From Eshraghiella sp045129695 (GTDB lineage Bacteria; Bacillota; Clostridia; Lachnospirales; Lachnospiraceae), in the NCBI GenBank assembly GCA_045129695.1, contig JBGVJZ010000012.1:100855-164854 (forward strand): a stretch of 64,000 nucleotides of DNA, written 5' to 3'. Position 1 is the first letter of the stretch. Each line of letters starts with the position of its first letter. Shown here piece by piece: positions 36,147 to 45,748 of the stretch. Under the pieces are notes generated by a model, which saw only the letters and a program-made list of their open reading frames with translations, made no database searches and was not told the origin of the DNA. Position numbers and translations under genes: made by a program.

Positions 36147-38048
36147 CTATGCTCCAATATTATTACCGGTATATAACTGATAATATTTACCCTTTTGTTC
36201 AATTAATTCATCATGAGTTCCTCTTTCAATTATTCTGCCCTGTTCAAGAACCATTATGCAGTCACTGTTTCTGACTGTTGACAGCCTGTGGGCAATAACA
36301 AAAGTGGTCCTTCCTTTCATTAATTTATCCATACCACTCTGTACGATTTTCTCTGTTCTGGTATCAATTGAGCTTGTTGCCTCATCGAGAATAAGCACAG
36401 GAGGATCTGCTATTGCTGCTCTCGCAATTGCAAGCAGCTGTCTCTGTCCCTGACTTAAATTGGCTCCGTCTCCGGTAAGCATTGTATTATAGCCATCCGG
36501 AAGATATTTGATAAAGCCGTCTGCATTAGCCAGTTTAGCTGCTGCATATACCTCTTCATCAGTTGCGTCTAATTTACCATATCTGATATTTTCCATAACA
36601 GTGCCGGTGAAAAGATGTGTATCCTGAAGAACAATACCAAGCGAATGTCTTAAATCATCCTTTTTAATTTTATTAATATTAATACCGTCATATCGAATTT
36701 TGCCGTCCTGAATATCATAAAAGCGGTTAATCAGATTGGTAATGGTTGTTTTACCTGCACCGGTAGAACCTACAAAAGCAATTTTCTGTCCCGGTGTTGC
36801 AAACAGGTCCACGTTATGAAGAACCATTTTGTCATCAGTATATCCGAAATCCACGTCATCAAATACAACATCACCCGTCAGTTCAATATAGTCGGTCTCA
36901 CCGGTTGCTTTATGAAAATGCTTCCATGCCCATAATCCGGTTCTTTTATCACTCTCTGTTATAATACCGTTTTCTTTTGCAGCATTGACAAGCGTAACAT
37001 ATCCCTCATCTACTTCCGGCTTTTCATCAAGGAGCTTGAAAATTCTGTCTCCTCCGGCAAGTGCCATTATAATGCTGTTAAGCTGCATACTTACCTGATT
37101 AATCGGCATATTTAAGTTCTTATTGAACAGAAGGAAGCTTGCAAGTGCTCCGAGCGAAAAACCGCCCAAACCTTTAATTGCAAGAGCACCACCGGCAATT
37201 GCCATCAGAACATAACTGATATTTCCAATCTGTGCATTAACAGGCATAAGAATATTGGCAAACTGGTTAGCATTGTATGCACTGTCAAACAATTTGTCAT
37301 TTAATTCCTTAAACTCTCTCCTGCATTCTTCTTCATGGCAGAAGACCTTGACAACCTTCTGTCCTTCCATCATTTCCTCGATATATCCGTTTAATTTACC
37401 GATATCTTTTTGCTGGTCAATAAAATACGAGCCGCTTTTCTTGGAAATCTTACCTGTAACAATAAGCATCACACCAACCATAAGAAGGCTGAAGAATGTA
37501 AGCGGAACACTTAACCTAAACATAGATACAAGCACAAAGCCTATTGTAATTACACTGTTAATAAGCTGTGGAATACTCTGACTAATCATCTGTCTTAAAG
37601 TATCAACATCATTAGTATACATTGACATAATATCGCCATGTGCATGTGTATCAAAATATTTAATTGGAAGAGATTCCATGTGATTAAACATATCATCCCT
37701 TAAATTTCTCAATGTACCCTGTGCAACATATACCATTAATTTGGCATTTGTATAGCTTGAAACTATACCTATTGCATATATAACTGCTACCCTGATCAAT
37801 TCATTAATCAGAGGTTTAAATTCAGGATTTTCCTGTCCAAGCATCGGCTCAATAAATCCGTCTATCAGTGTTTTCAAAAACATTGTACCCTGTGCCGATG
37901 CATAAGCACTTACAATAATACATATAAACACAATAATACAGTGGGGAAGATAATTTTTGAAAACATATCCCATTATTCTTCCGAAAACCTTCATCGGATT
38001 ATCAACGGTAGGTTTCATTCCCCTTGGTTTTGGTCCCGGTCCCGGCAT
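36147..38048 (-). CDS. ABC exporter half-transporter, consensus ATPase site
   Basis: 633 residues. Six-helix exporter domain (about residues 30-330), then an insert of about 40 residues before the nucleotide-binding domain. Walker A GSTGAGKTT, signature LSQGQRQLLAIARA, Walker B LILDEATSSID with catalytic Glu, H-loop IAHRLST. N-terminus PGPGPKPRG is typical of this family. Its start overlaps the stop of the partner (TAATG), so they should form a heterodimer of TM287/TM288 or LmrCD type. Substrate unknown; drug or lipid export is usual. Confidence 0.9.
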   Translation of the reverse strand: MPGPGPKPRGMKPTVDNPMKVFGRIMGYVFKNYLPHCIIVFICIIVSAYASAQGTMFLKTLIDGFIEPMLGQENPEFKPLINELIRVAVIYAIGIVSSYTNAKLMVYVAQGTLRNLRDDMFNHMESLPIKYFDTHAHGDIMSMYTNDVDTLRQMISQSIPQLINSVITIGFVLVSMFRLSVPLTFFSLLMVGVMLIVTGKISKKSGSYFIDQQKDIGKLNGYIEEMMEGQKVVKVFCHEEECRREFKELNDKLFDSAYNANQFANILMPVNAQIGNISYVLMAIAGGALAIKGLGGFSLGALASFLLFNKNLNMPINQVSMQLNSIIMALAGGDRIFKLLDEKPEVDEGYVTLVNAAKENGIITESDKRTGLWAWKHFHKATGETDYIELTGDVVFDDVDFGYTDDKMVLHNVDLFATPGQKIAFVGSTGAGKTTITNLINRFYDIQDGKIRYDGININKIKKDDLRHSLGIVLQDTHLFTGTVMENIRYGKLDATDEEVYAAAKLANADGFIKYLPDGYNTMLTGDGANLSQGQRQLLAIARAAIADPPVLILDEATSSIDTRTEKIVQSGMDKLMKGRTTFVIAHRLSTVRNSDCIMVLEQGRIIERGTHDELIEQKGKYYQLYTGNNIGA

Positions 38049-39817
38049 TATGCTTCACCTCCATCCTTATTCTCGTCAAAATCACCACTACCGCCACCGG
38101 TCTGTGATTCATATACCTCACGATAAATCTCATTATTTCTGAGAAGTTCCTCATGTGTTCCAAAGCCGTCAACACATCCGTCTTCCATAACAATAATACG
38201 GTCAGCATGCATTACGCTGGAAACTCTCTGTGCAATGATAATCTTTGTAGTTCCGGGAATCTCACTTGCAAATGCCTTTCTGATTCTGGCATCTGTTGCA
38301 GTATCTACCGCGCTTGTGCTGTCATCCAGAATAAGTATTTTCGGTTTCTTAAGCAAAGCCCTTGCGATACATAATCTCTGTTTCTGTCCGCCTGAAACGT
38401 TACTTCCGCCCTGCTCAATATGAGTGTCATATTTATCAGGAAACCTCTCAATAAACTCATCCGCACAGGCAAGCTGACATGCATGCCTGCATTCCTCGTC
38501 GGTTGCACCGGCATTACCCCAACGGAGATTTTCATAAATACTACCTGAGAAAAGAACGTTTTTCTGAAGAACAACACTTACTTCATTCCTTAATGTTTCA
38601 ATATCATAATCCCTGACATCAACTCCTGCAACCTTAACTGTTCCTTCAGTAACATCGTAAAGTCTGCTTATAAGATTAACAAGACTGGATTTGGAACTTC
38701 CGGTTCCACCGATAATACCAATAGTCTCCCCTGCTTTTATTGAAATATTAATATTCTTTAGAACCATCTGGTCACTGCCGCTCTTATAACGGAAATTCAC
38801 ATTCTCAAAATCAATACTTCCGTCCTTCACATTCATAACCGGCTGTTCAGGATTGGTTATATCAGGTTTTTCATTAAGAACCTCCGCAATTCGCTCCGCG
38901 CTCGCCACACTCATGGTCATCATAACAAAAATCATTGAAAGCATCATCAGACTCATAAGAATACTCATGCAATAGGTAAGGAGATTCATAAGTTCTCCTG
39001 TTTCAAGAGTTGTAGCTCCCGAATTAACAATCAGATTGGCTCCAATCCAGCTGATAAGAATAATACATCCGTATACCGTAAGCATCATTACCGGAGAATT
39101 GAATGCAACAATATTCTCTGCTTTAACAAAAAGCTTATAAATATTATTGCTTGCCTTACCAAATTTCTTTTTCTCGTAATCTTCCCTTACATATGCCTTT
39201 ACAACCCTGATAGCAGACACATTTTCCTGAACACTCTCATTAAGATTATCATATTTAGGAAATGCTGTTTTAAAATATCCGGTCGCTGTTTTTATAATAA
39301 AAAACATAATAATTCCAAGAAAAGCTACAGCCCCCAGATATATTAATGCAATTCTTGGACTTATCATAAAGGATATAACCATTGAAAATATCAGCGTAGA
39401 TGGTGCTCTCATGCACAATCTTAAAATCATCTGATATGCCATCTGAACATTGGTTACATCCGTTGTTAGTCTGGTTACAAGTCCGGCAGTACTGAACTTA
39501 TCAATATTAGAAAAAGAAAAAGTCTGTATATTGTTATACATACCTTCCCTGAGATTACGTGCAAAACCTGCGGAAGCCTTTGCACCGAATTTACCACTTA
39601 AGACGCCTGCGACAAGACTCACTACAGCAAGAACAATCATAACTATTCCAATTCTTACTACATGATCCATATCAGATTTTTTGATTCCTTCATCAACAAT
39701 GGATGCCATAAAATACGGAATAAGGGTTTCCATTATAACCTCAACAATCATATAGATTGGAGTTACAATAGACGCAGCCTTAAATTCCTTGATATAACGT
39801 GCTAATGTCTTTATCAT
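38048..39817 (-). CDS. ABC exporter half-transporter, degenerate ATPase site
   Basis: 589 residues from ATG at 39817, 6 bases after GGAGGA; the in-frame TTG directly before it is unlikely. Six-helix domain then ATPase domain: Walker A GGTGSSKSS, signature VSGGQKQRLCIARAL, Walker B LILDDSTSAVD with Asp in place of the catalytic Glu, and Gln in place of the H-loop His (IIAQRVSS). This is the known asymmetry of heterodimeric exporters. Coupled to the gene at 36147. Confidence 0.9.
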   Translation of the reverse strand: MIKTLARYIKEFKAASIVTPIYMIVEVIMETLIPYFMASIVDEGIKKSDMDHVVRIGIVMIVLAVVSLVAGVLSGKFGAKASAGFARNLREGMYNNIQTFSFSNIDKFSTAGLVTRLTTDVTNVQMAYQMILRLCMRAPSTLIFSMVISFMISPRIALIYLGAVAFLGIIMFFIIKTATGYFKTAFPKYDNLNESVQENVSAIRVVKAYVREDYEKKKFGKASNNIYKLFVKAENIVAFNSPVMMLTVYGCIILISWIGANLIVNSGATTLETGELMNLLTYCMSILMSLMMLSMIFVMMTMSVASAERIAEVLNEKPDITNPEQPVMNVKDGSIDFENVNFRYKSGSDQMVLKNINISIKAGETIGIIGGTGSSKSSLVNLISRLYDVTEGTVKVAGVDVRDYDIETLRNEVSVVLQKNVLFSGSIYENLRWGNAGATDEECRHACQLACADEFIERFPDKYDTHIEQGGSNVSGGQKQRLCIARALLKKPKILILDDSTSAVDTATDARIRKAFASEIPGTTKIIIAQRVSSVMHADRIIVMEDGCVDGFGTHEELLRNNEIYREVYESQTGGGSGDFDENKDGGEA

Positions 39818-39965
39818 CAATTCTCCTCCTGATTATTAATAATATTTATAGTGTTCTGTATTTTACACAGAATTCTTTTAAATTTTCCCACATAGCGACT
39901 TCAAATCATTTTACTACTATTTCGTTTAAAGTCAATAAATGAAATATGAAATTTTTATAAATAAT

Positions 39966-40008
39966 AATCCCTCAAACGTCAGTCTGTCCGACTAATATTC
40001 GAGGGATT
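39966..40008 (-). terminator. Terminator of leuA
   Basis: On the minus strand AATCCCTC pairs with GAGGGATT, with inner pairing GTC/GAC, followed by a T-rich tract. It starts 19 bases after the leuA stop. Confidence 0.7.
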
Positions 40009-40026
40009 AAATACTAATACAATTTA

Positions 40027-42018
40027 TTATCTGTTGGCATTCCGGTACTGAACCGGTGTCATTTCATACATTTTCTTAAATGTCCTGTTAAAATGTTCAA
40101 CATTCTGATAACCTACTGAATATGCAATATTCTCAACCGTCATATTACCATTCTTAAGCAGCACCTTTGCCTTCTTCATTCTTACATTGGCAACATGCTC
40201 ACCAAAAGTCTTACCGGATTTTTCTTTAATGTATTTTGAAATATAAGGCTCTGAAAGATGGAATTTCTCTGCAAGTTCTTCTAAAGTTACACTCTGATAA
40301 TTAGTCTGAATGTAATTCAAAATATTAATAAGTCTGTCATCCTTCTCTTCATCATCAGAATTTATCTGTGGCAGCTTGTTGGCAGCAACAGTCAGTGCAT
40401 GAATCGAGGCCTTAATAATATCCTCATCCAGACCTGCTCCCCAGTACATCTTACCATTACAGGTAATTCCGACATAAGCCATAGCCTTAGATGACGACCC
40501 CTTGGAAAGGGCATGCTCCTCATACTCTGATAATTCATAGCTTATTCCGAAATACTGTTTAATAATATTGCTTACCGCATCAAGACGTCCGTTGCCGTTA
40601 GCGTCAACAACAACCTTTTTGCCACCGCAGGAAATAGATGCCTCAGCCATAATTCCTTCGTTCTGCTTAAAATGACATTCCGTGATCTTAAAATGTGGTG
40701 TATATTCAAGATAGCTGTTTTCAAAAATCTCATATACCCACTGTGGAGATAATTCCTTATGTGCCTCATCAGAAACATGCTTAACTGCATATCCAACCTC
40801 TTCACGCATCTTCTCAGGAAGCTGAATGCTGAAATTCTGTTTAAGAATATAGCTTACGCCACCTTTTCCTGACTGACTGTTAATTCTAATAACATCAGCA
40901 TCATATGTACGTCCAACATCTACAGGATCAATCGGAAGATATGGAACCGTCCAGTTATCGCATTTCTTCTCTTCACGCCACGCCATACCCTTAGCAATTG
41001 CATCCTGATGTGAACCGGAAAAAGCAGAAAATACCAAATCACCTGCATAAGGCTGTCTTTCATATACATGCATCCTCGTAAGTCTCTCGTATCGGGCTCT
41101 GATTTCAGGCATATTGGAAAACTCAAGCTGCGGATCTATACCATGTGAAAACATATTCATTGCAAGAGTTATAATGTCCACATTACCCGTTCTCTCTCCA
41201 TTGCCAAATAATGTACCCTCTATTCTGTCTGCACCTGCCAGAAGTCCAAGTTCTGCATCGCTTACTCCTGTTCCTCTGTCATTATGAGGATGTAAGCTTA
41301 AAACAACATTATCTCTATATTTAAGATTATGGCTGACATATTCAACCTGTGTTGCAAAAACATGCGGCATTGCGGTCTCAACAGTTGCAGGAATATTGAT
41401 AATCGCCTTATTTTCTGCTGTAGGCTGCCATACATCAAGCACTGCATTACATACCTCAACAGCATAATCAACTTCTGTTCCATGGAAGCTTTCAGGACTG
41501 TATTCAAAAGAAAAGTTTCCGTCAGTCTCATCTGCTAATTTCTTAAGAAGCTCTGCTCCTTCAACCGCAATCCTCTTAATATCTTCCTTACTCTTACGGA
41601 ATACCTGCTCTCTCTGTGCAACAGAAGTAGAATTGTACAGATGAATTACTGCATGTGGCGCACCTTTAACTGCTTCAAAGGTTTTTCTGATAATATGCTC
41701 CCTAGCCTGTGTAAGCACCTGAACGGTAACATCTTCGGGAATCATATTTCTCTCAATAAGGGCTCTCATAAATGCATATTCTGTCTCAGATGCAGCAGGG
41801 AATCCAACTTCAATCTCTTTAAATCCGATATCCACTAACATTTGGAAAAATTCAATTTTCTCTTCAAGGCTCATCGGTTCTATTAACGCCTGATTACCAT
41901 CTCTCAAATCAACAGAACACCATACAGGCGGTTTATCAATATAATCCTTCTTAACCCAGTCATACTCACATACTGGCGGCATAAAATATTGTCTTATATA
42001 CTTATTGGAATTTTTCAT
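40027..42018 (-). CDS. leuA: 2-isopropylmalate synthase fused to an AraC-type DNA-binding domain
   Basis: 663 residues in one uninterrupted frame. Residues 1-430 are the catalytic barrel and linker of the long (yeast-type) LeuA: SVDLRDGNQAL (35-45), LHPHNDRGTG (242-251, metal ligands) and NGERTGN (273-279). Residues about 435-547 are the LeuA allosteric/leucine-binding domain. After an acidic linker (NSDDEEKDD), residues 560-663 form a complete AraC/XylS domain with two helix-turn-helices (VTLEELAEKFHLSEPYISKYI; MTVENIAYSVGYQNVEHFNRTFK) and the family ending TPVQYR. LeuA usually ends near residue 550. I infer a leucine-sensing enzyme that may also bind DNA, perhaps at the palindrome in its promoter. 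Confidence 0.93.
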   Translation of the reverse strand: MKNSNKYIRQYFMPPVCEYDWVKKDYIDKPPVWCSVDLRDGNQALIEPMSLEEKIEFFQMLVDIGFKEIEVGFPAASETEYAFMRALIERNMIPEDVTVQVLTQAREHIIRKTFEAVKGAPHAVIHLYNSTSVAQREQVFRKSKEDIKRIAVEGAELLKKLADETDGNFSFEYSPESFHGTEVDYAVEVCNAVLDVWQPTAENKAIINIPATVETAMPHVFATQVEYVSHNLKYRDNVVLSLHPHNDRGTGVSDAELGLLAGADRIEGTLFGNGERTGNVDIITLAMNMFSHGIDPQLEFSNMPEIRARYERLTRMHVYERQPYAGDLVFSAFSGSHQDAIAKGMAWREEKKCDNWTVPYLPIDPVDVGRTYDADVIRINSQSGKGGVSYILKQNFSIQLPEKMREEVGYAVKHVSDEAHKELSPQWVYEIFENSYLEYTPHFKITECHFKQNEGIMAEASISCGGKKVVVDANGNGRLDAVSNIIKQYFGISYELSEYEEHALSKGSSSKAMAYVGITCNGKMYWGAGLDEDIIKASIHALTVAANKLPQINSDDEEKDDRLINILNYIQTNYQSVTLEELAEKFHLSEPYISKYIKEKSGKTFGEHVANVRMKKAKVLLKNGNMTVENIAYSVGYQNVEHFNRTFKKMYEMTPVQYRNANR

Positions 42019-42042
42019 AACTTTACCTCCGATTACTGTGCT

Positions 42043-42051
42043 ATCATAACA
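42043..42051 (-). promoter_or_regulatory. Extended -10 promoter of leuA
   Basis: TGTTATGAT on the minus strand, about 25 bases before the start codon. The -35 position (42066-42071) reads TTTAAA and is covered by the palindrome, which suggests dependence on, or blockage by, a bound regulator. Confidence 0.5.
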
Positions 42052-42066
42052 TTAAACTACAACTTT

Positions 42067-42092
42067 TTAAATGATTAAATTTAATCATTTAA
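42067..42092. promoter_or_regulatory. 26-bp perfect palindrome at the leuA promoter
   Basis: The half-site TTAAATGATTAAA is followed directly by its exact reverse complement. It covers the -35 position of leuA and lies just after the hydrolase stop. It may be an operator (candidate site for the LeuA-AraC protein). A transcript hairpin would be all A-U apart from two G-C pairs, so a terminator role is less likely. Confidence 0.55.
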
Positions 42093-42103
42093 TTTGATTT
42101 ATT

Positions 42104-42835
42104 TTATTGCATCAACTTTTTAAATTCCTTTAACATATATTCATAATCTTCTGAATCATAGTAAAAATGTGTTGAGTTATCTAATATCTCCACATGAATA
42201 TTAGGATTTCCCTGAAAATATTTTACCCCTGATATACTAACCAGTTCATCCTTGGCAGATTGAAAAACATATACAGGTGCAGAGATGCCTTCCACAACCT
42301 TACGTGTCCTTCTAATCTCTTTGAATAATTCCAGAAATCTTGGAATCCAGCCAAGATACTTCCACAATCTCTTATCCCTGTCTATACTGTAAGCATCACT
42401 TGCAGCTCTTGCAACAACATCCTCTGGCTTAATATTGTTATAAAGCACTTTAAAAAGAATTCCTATCAGCCTTGGCCTGATAAATAATTTTATGGGCGAC
42501 TGGAGAAAAAACATAGCTTTAATTCTGTCCTTATAGCCACTAAATGCCTGCATTGAAAGCAAGCTCCCCATTGAATGAGCAACAATTATTATATTATCAT
42601 GATTTTGTGATATTTCTTCAAGCTTATTATTAACCTGCGTCTTCCATTTCTTCATTGAAGTGCGTGTAAAATCCTCTACCCGTCCGCCATGTCCGTCTAA
42701 CAGAACATTATAGACAGACCACTGCTCCGGCACCAATGGAACAAAATCTTTGAAATGGTCAGGTGTTCCGACAATTCCATGAATAAACAGAACGGCATTA
42801 TTATTTGGAGTTCTCCTATTGTATTCCTTATGCAT
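42104..42835 (-). CDS. Alpha/beta hydrolase (esterase/monoacylglycerol-lipase-like)
   Basis: 243 residues. Oxyanion motif FIHGIVGTP near residue 17, nucleophile elbow VAHSMGSLLS near 88, Asp in SAKDELVSI near 200 and His in NSTHFYYD near 223 make a complete triad. Start ATG at 42835 follows AAGGA; the GTG 18 bases upstream overlaps that site. Its start overlaps the end of the zinc-ribbon gene now split by the IS21 element, so it was the next gene in that operon and its expression may now depend on the element. Confidence 0.85.
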   Translation of the reverse strand: MHKEYNRRTPNNNAVLFIHGIVGTPDHFKDFVPLVPEQWSVYNVLLDGHGGRVEDFTRTSMKKWKTQVNNKLEEISQNHDNIIIVAHSMGSLLSMQAFSGYKDRIKAMFFLQSPIKLFIRPRLIGILFKVLYNNIKPEDVVARAASDAYSIDRDKRLWKYLGWIPRFLELFKEIRRTRKVVEGISAPVYVFQSAKDELVSISGVKYFQGNPNIHVEILDNSTHFYYDSEDYEYMLKEFKKLMQ

Positions 42836-42957
42836 TATGTATCCTTGTTCCACAATAAATACAGAAATTGTTATTGTTATCTATCTGTTTTCCGCAATTA
42901 ATACAGAATCCACTTTGTTTAGCTACATTCTGAGGAACACTAACTGACTCAGGCATT
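42828..42957 (-). pseudogene. 3' part of the zinc-ribbon gene interrupted by the IS21 element
   Basis: Encodes the last about 42 residues of a 167-residue protein, ending in a zinc ribbon FCINCGKQIDNNNNFCIYCG. Open frame continues into the element's left end, but that stretch is transposon DNA. Joining this piece to the 5' part at 45913-46292, with one copy of the GGCATT duplication, restores the frame exactly. Overlaps the hydrolase start. Confidence 0.85.
42952..42957. repeat. Target-site duplication, left copy (GGCATT)
   Basis: GGCATT flanks the element here and at 45913-45918. A 6-bp duplication is within the 4-8 bp range known for IS21. Confidence 0.85.
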
Positions 42958-43214
42958 TGTTTGTTGTAAAATAAAATTACCCAAAGTTGCAAGGTAAAAT
43001 TGGACAAAGTTGCAAAGCAAAAATGGACATTGTTGCAAGTCCAAATTGGACAAAGTTGCAATGCGTTGTATCAAGGCTCTCAGGAACGGTGAGCACCTGA
43101 GTGGTAGCCGCCAAGTATGAGCTTTTCATAAAAAGATCCATTGCAGACATAACCCAAAACCATTAACCTTGTCTTTGTTGTAGACAAATCAATAAAGACA
43201 AGGAGGAAAGGAGA

Positions 43215-44759
43215 ATGTCAACTACAATGGATCAGATACATCATATCAGAGAAATGTACTATCAACAAGATAAAAACATTTCCAAAATAGCATCTGAAAC
43301 CGGTCTTAATCGCAAGACCATCAGTAAATACGTGGATATGGAGGACTTCAACAGTCCGCCACCTGCGCCGGCATCATTAGAGATTCATGAATCCAAGCTT
43401 GATCCGTTCAAGCCTTTGATTGATGAATGGCTGCTGGCAGACAAACTTGTACCACGAAAGCAGCGGCATACAGCCAAAAGAGTGTTTAAGCGCCTTAAAG
43501 ATGAGGCGGATGGCTTTGACTGCAGTTACCGGCTTGTCGCCTTATACGTCAAACAGAAGAAAGAGGAATTACGGCTAAAGAGAACCGATGGCTACATTCC
43601 TCTTGAGCATCGTCCCGGTGAAGCCCAGGCGGATTTTGGAACAGCCGATTTTTACGAAAACGGTAAGCTCCATCACGAAGCCAAATATCTTGTGCTCAGT
43701 TTTCCCTTCAGTAACGGTGGCTTTCTCCAGCTTAATTATGGGGAAAACATGGAGTGCCTTATGGAGGGACTGGTTGCCATATTTGAGCACATCGGCGGGG
43801 TACCCGCTGAGATCTGGTTTGACAATACCAGAACCATTGTCACCAAAATCATTAAGGGTGGCGGACGTGATGTAACGGAGCGTTTCCAGCGCTTCTGTGA
43901 GCATTACCGAATCAAGCCGGTATTCATGAACCCTGAATCCGGATGGGAAAAGGGAAACGTGGAAAACAAGGTCGGATACCTGCGCCGCAATGAACTGGTA
44001 CCGGTGCCCCACTTTGATGATCTTGCGGAAGAAAACCGCCATCTTCTTGGCTGTTGCGAAATTGATATGCAGCGTGAGCACTATGATGACAATGAGAGCC
44101 GCTTTATCAGCGAACTGTTCGAAGAAGATAAGGCACGTTTGCTGCCACTCCCTTCCGTACCATTCGACACGGCTCTTTACACGACCGCGACCACAGATAA
44201 ATATGGCAAATTTACCCTTGATGCAGGAAGGCACCGCTACTCCGCTTCACCGGCTTTTTGTGAGTCAATCGTCAATCTTGAGATTACATCATCTGCTGTG
44301 ATTGTCATGGATGCCGACATGCACGAAATTGTCCGTCACAAGCGCCTTTATGGTGATGAGCATGAAAGAATGGACTGGCTGCCATATCTTACATATATCG
44401 CAAGGAAACCACGCTCTCTGCGAAACAGTGGCATTTATGACATGATGCCCCAGACCATGCAGATTTACATGGATAACTGCGAAAGCAGGGAACGGGGGCG
44501 GGTCTTAAAGGTTCTTGCTGAACTTACAGAAAGAACAGGATTTGCCAGTGCCGTTAAAACAGTGGATGAAGCAGTCCGGCTGAATGCAACAGATCCGGAC
44601 AGTCTGCAGAGCCTTTACAGACGAACTTATGCAGATGTACCGCTTCTGCCTCCGCTTGAAAACAACGCTTTACTGCCACAGCAGAAGGTCATTCCCTTTA
44701 GGAACGATCTGAAGATGCTGGATGCTGCCCTTAAGAAGGGAGGTGTATCAAATGGCTGA
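43215..44759 (+). CDS. istA: IS21-family transposase IstA
   Basis: 514 residues. N-terminal helix-turn-helix (IREMYYQQDKNISKIASETGLNRKTISKYV, residues about 10-40), then an integrase-type DDE core: Asp in GEAQADFGTADF, Asp in EIWFDNTRTIV, Glu in GWEKGNVENKVGYLRR. A C-terminal beta domain probably binds the terminal repeats. AAGGAGG before the ATG. Overlaps istB by 8 bases. Confidence 0.95.
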   Translation: MSTTMDQIHHIREMYYQQDKNISKIASETGLNRKTISKYVDMEDFNSPPPAPASLEIHESKLDPFKPLIDEWLLADKLVPRKQRHTAKRVFKRLKDEADGFDCSYRLVALYVKQKKEELRLKRTDGYIPLEHRPGEAQADFGTADFYENGKLHHEAKYLVLSFPFSNGGFLQLNYGENMECLMEGLVAIFEHIGGVPAEIWFDNTRTIVTKIIKGGGRDVTERFQRFCEHYRIKPVFMNPESGWEKGNVENKVGYLRRNELVPVPHFDDLAEENRHLLGCCEIDMQREHYDDNESRFISELFEEDKARLLPLPSVPFDTALYTTATTDKYGKFTLDAGRHRYSASPAFCESIVNLEITSSAVIVMDADMHEIVRHKRLYGDEHERMDWLPYLTYIARKPRSLRNSGIYDMMPQTMQIYMDNCESRERGRVLKVLAELTERTGFASAVKTVDEAVRLNATDPDSLQSLYRRTYADVPLLPPLENNALLPQQKVIPFRNDLKMLDAALKKGGVSNG

Positions 44760-45525
44760 TATAGAAAAATCCATTGCAGAATGCTGCAAACAGCTCAAGC
44801 TGTCTACAAACTTTGCGGGGCAGGCTTTTCTGCAGAAAGGAGACACACCGCAGGAATACCTTTTAAACCTTCTGACAAACGAAATTGAATACCGGACAGC
44901 AAAGAGAAAGAGCAAGTTCCTTAACACCGCCGGATTTCCACGCAGATACCGTGTGGAAGAGTTCCGAACCGATGAGATAGATTTCCCGGAAGACGTCAGC
45001 TTTCAGAGTCTTTTGGACCTTGATTTCTATCACGCAGGCAAAAACGTTATCATGTATGGAGGAACCGGAACCGGTAAGACCATGCTTTCCATCCTGATTG
45101 GCATGTCTGCCTGTAACCAGGAAATCCCGGTAAGATTCTACCGTACTGCCGGACTGATCAATCTGTTTTCCGAAAGCCAGAGCAGCGGAAAACTTACCGC
45201 TCTGAAAAAGAAGCTTAACAGTGCCCAGATACTGATACTGGATGAATTCGGATATGTTCCGTATGACCGCACCGGTTCACAGCTTCTGTTTGATTATCTA
45301 TCTGAGATACACGAGCAGAAATCCGTGATTCTTAACACGAATCTTGAATTCTCACAGTGGGTGAATGTTCTTTACGACCAAAGGATGACAACCGCACTGA
45401 TCGGCCGTCTCACCCACCATGTGGAACTGGTTCTGTTTCCCGGAATCAATAACCGGTTACGAGAATCAAGTATCAATGAAACCCTTTCAAGAATCAACAG
45501 TCAGGAGGCAGGTAACAATGGCTAA
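44752..45525 (+). CDS. istB: IS21-family helper ATPase IstB
   Basis: 257 residues from ATG at 44752, which follows GGGAGG; a longer in-frame start upstream is rejected. AAA+ ATPase related to DnaC: Walker A GGTGTGKTML near residue 103, Walker B LILDEFGYVP near 162. It regulates IstA and target choice. Its end overlaps the third gene (AATGGCTAA). Confidence 0.95.
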   Translation: MADIEKSIAECCKQLKLSTNFAGQAFLQKGDTPQEYLLNLLTNEIEYRTAKRKSKFLNTAGFPRRYRVEEFRTDEIDFPEDVSFQSLLDLDFYHAGKNVIMYGGTGTGKTMLSILIGMSACNQEIPVRFYRTAGLINLFSESQSSGKLTALKKKLNSAQILILDEFGYVPYDRTGSQLLFDYLSEIHEQKSVILNTNLEFSQWVNVLYDQRMTTALIGRLTHHVELVLFPGINNRLRESSINETLSRINSQEAGNNG

Positions 45526-45748
45526 AAACAAAAAAGTTATCAAGGAACAGAAAAAATATCAAAATCTTCAGGAACGCTATGAGGAGATGAGTGATTATCT
45601 TCTTGATCTCATGGAGAACGAAGAAGATTTGAAATATCTGAAGGATTTCGTCCATTACAAAAGGATGGATGAAGAGTTCCGCTATTTCAGGGAACATGCA
45701 CACGAAGATGAGAATTCGGAACTTCCGTTTCCATATCTTGTGCTGTAA
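45518..45748 (+). CDS. Small charged accessory protein of the IS21 element
   Basis: 76 residues from ATG at 45518, following AGGAGG and overlapping the istB stop. Lys-rich start (MAKNKKVIKEQKK), then a helical Glu/Asp/Tyr-rich body (ERYEEMSDYLLDLMENEEDL), probably coiled coil. IS21 usually has only istA and istB. The strong ribosome site and overlap show it is translated with the transposition genes. Function unknown. Confidence 0.7.
   Translation: MAKNKKVIKEQKKYQNLQERYEEMSDYLLDLMENEEDLKYLKDFVHYKRMDEEFRYFREHAHEDENSELPFPYLVL

Noticed and set aside
42979..43061. Four 23-bp-spaced repeats that look CRISPR-like
   Set aside because: They are the terminal repeats of the IS21 element, mirrored at its other end. 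Spacing is too short for repeat-spacer units and no cas genes are present.
42828..43061. A 77-residue zinc-ribbon protein as a separate gene
   Set aside because: Its first 35 residues are translated from the IS21 end; the real gene is the split one described.
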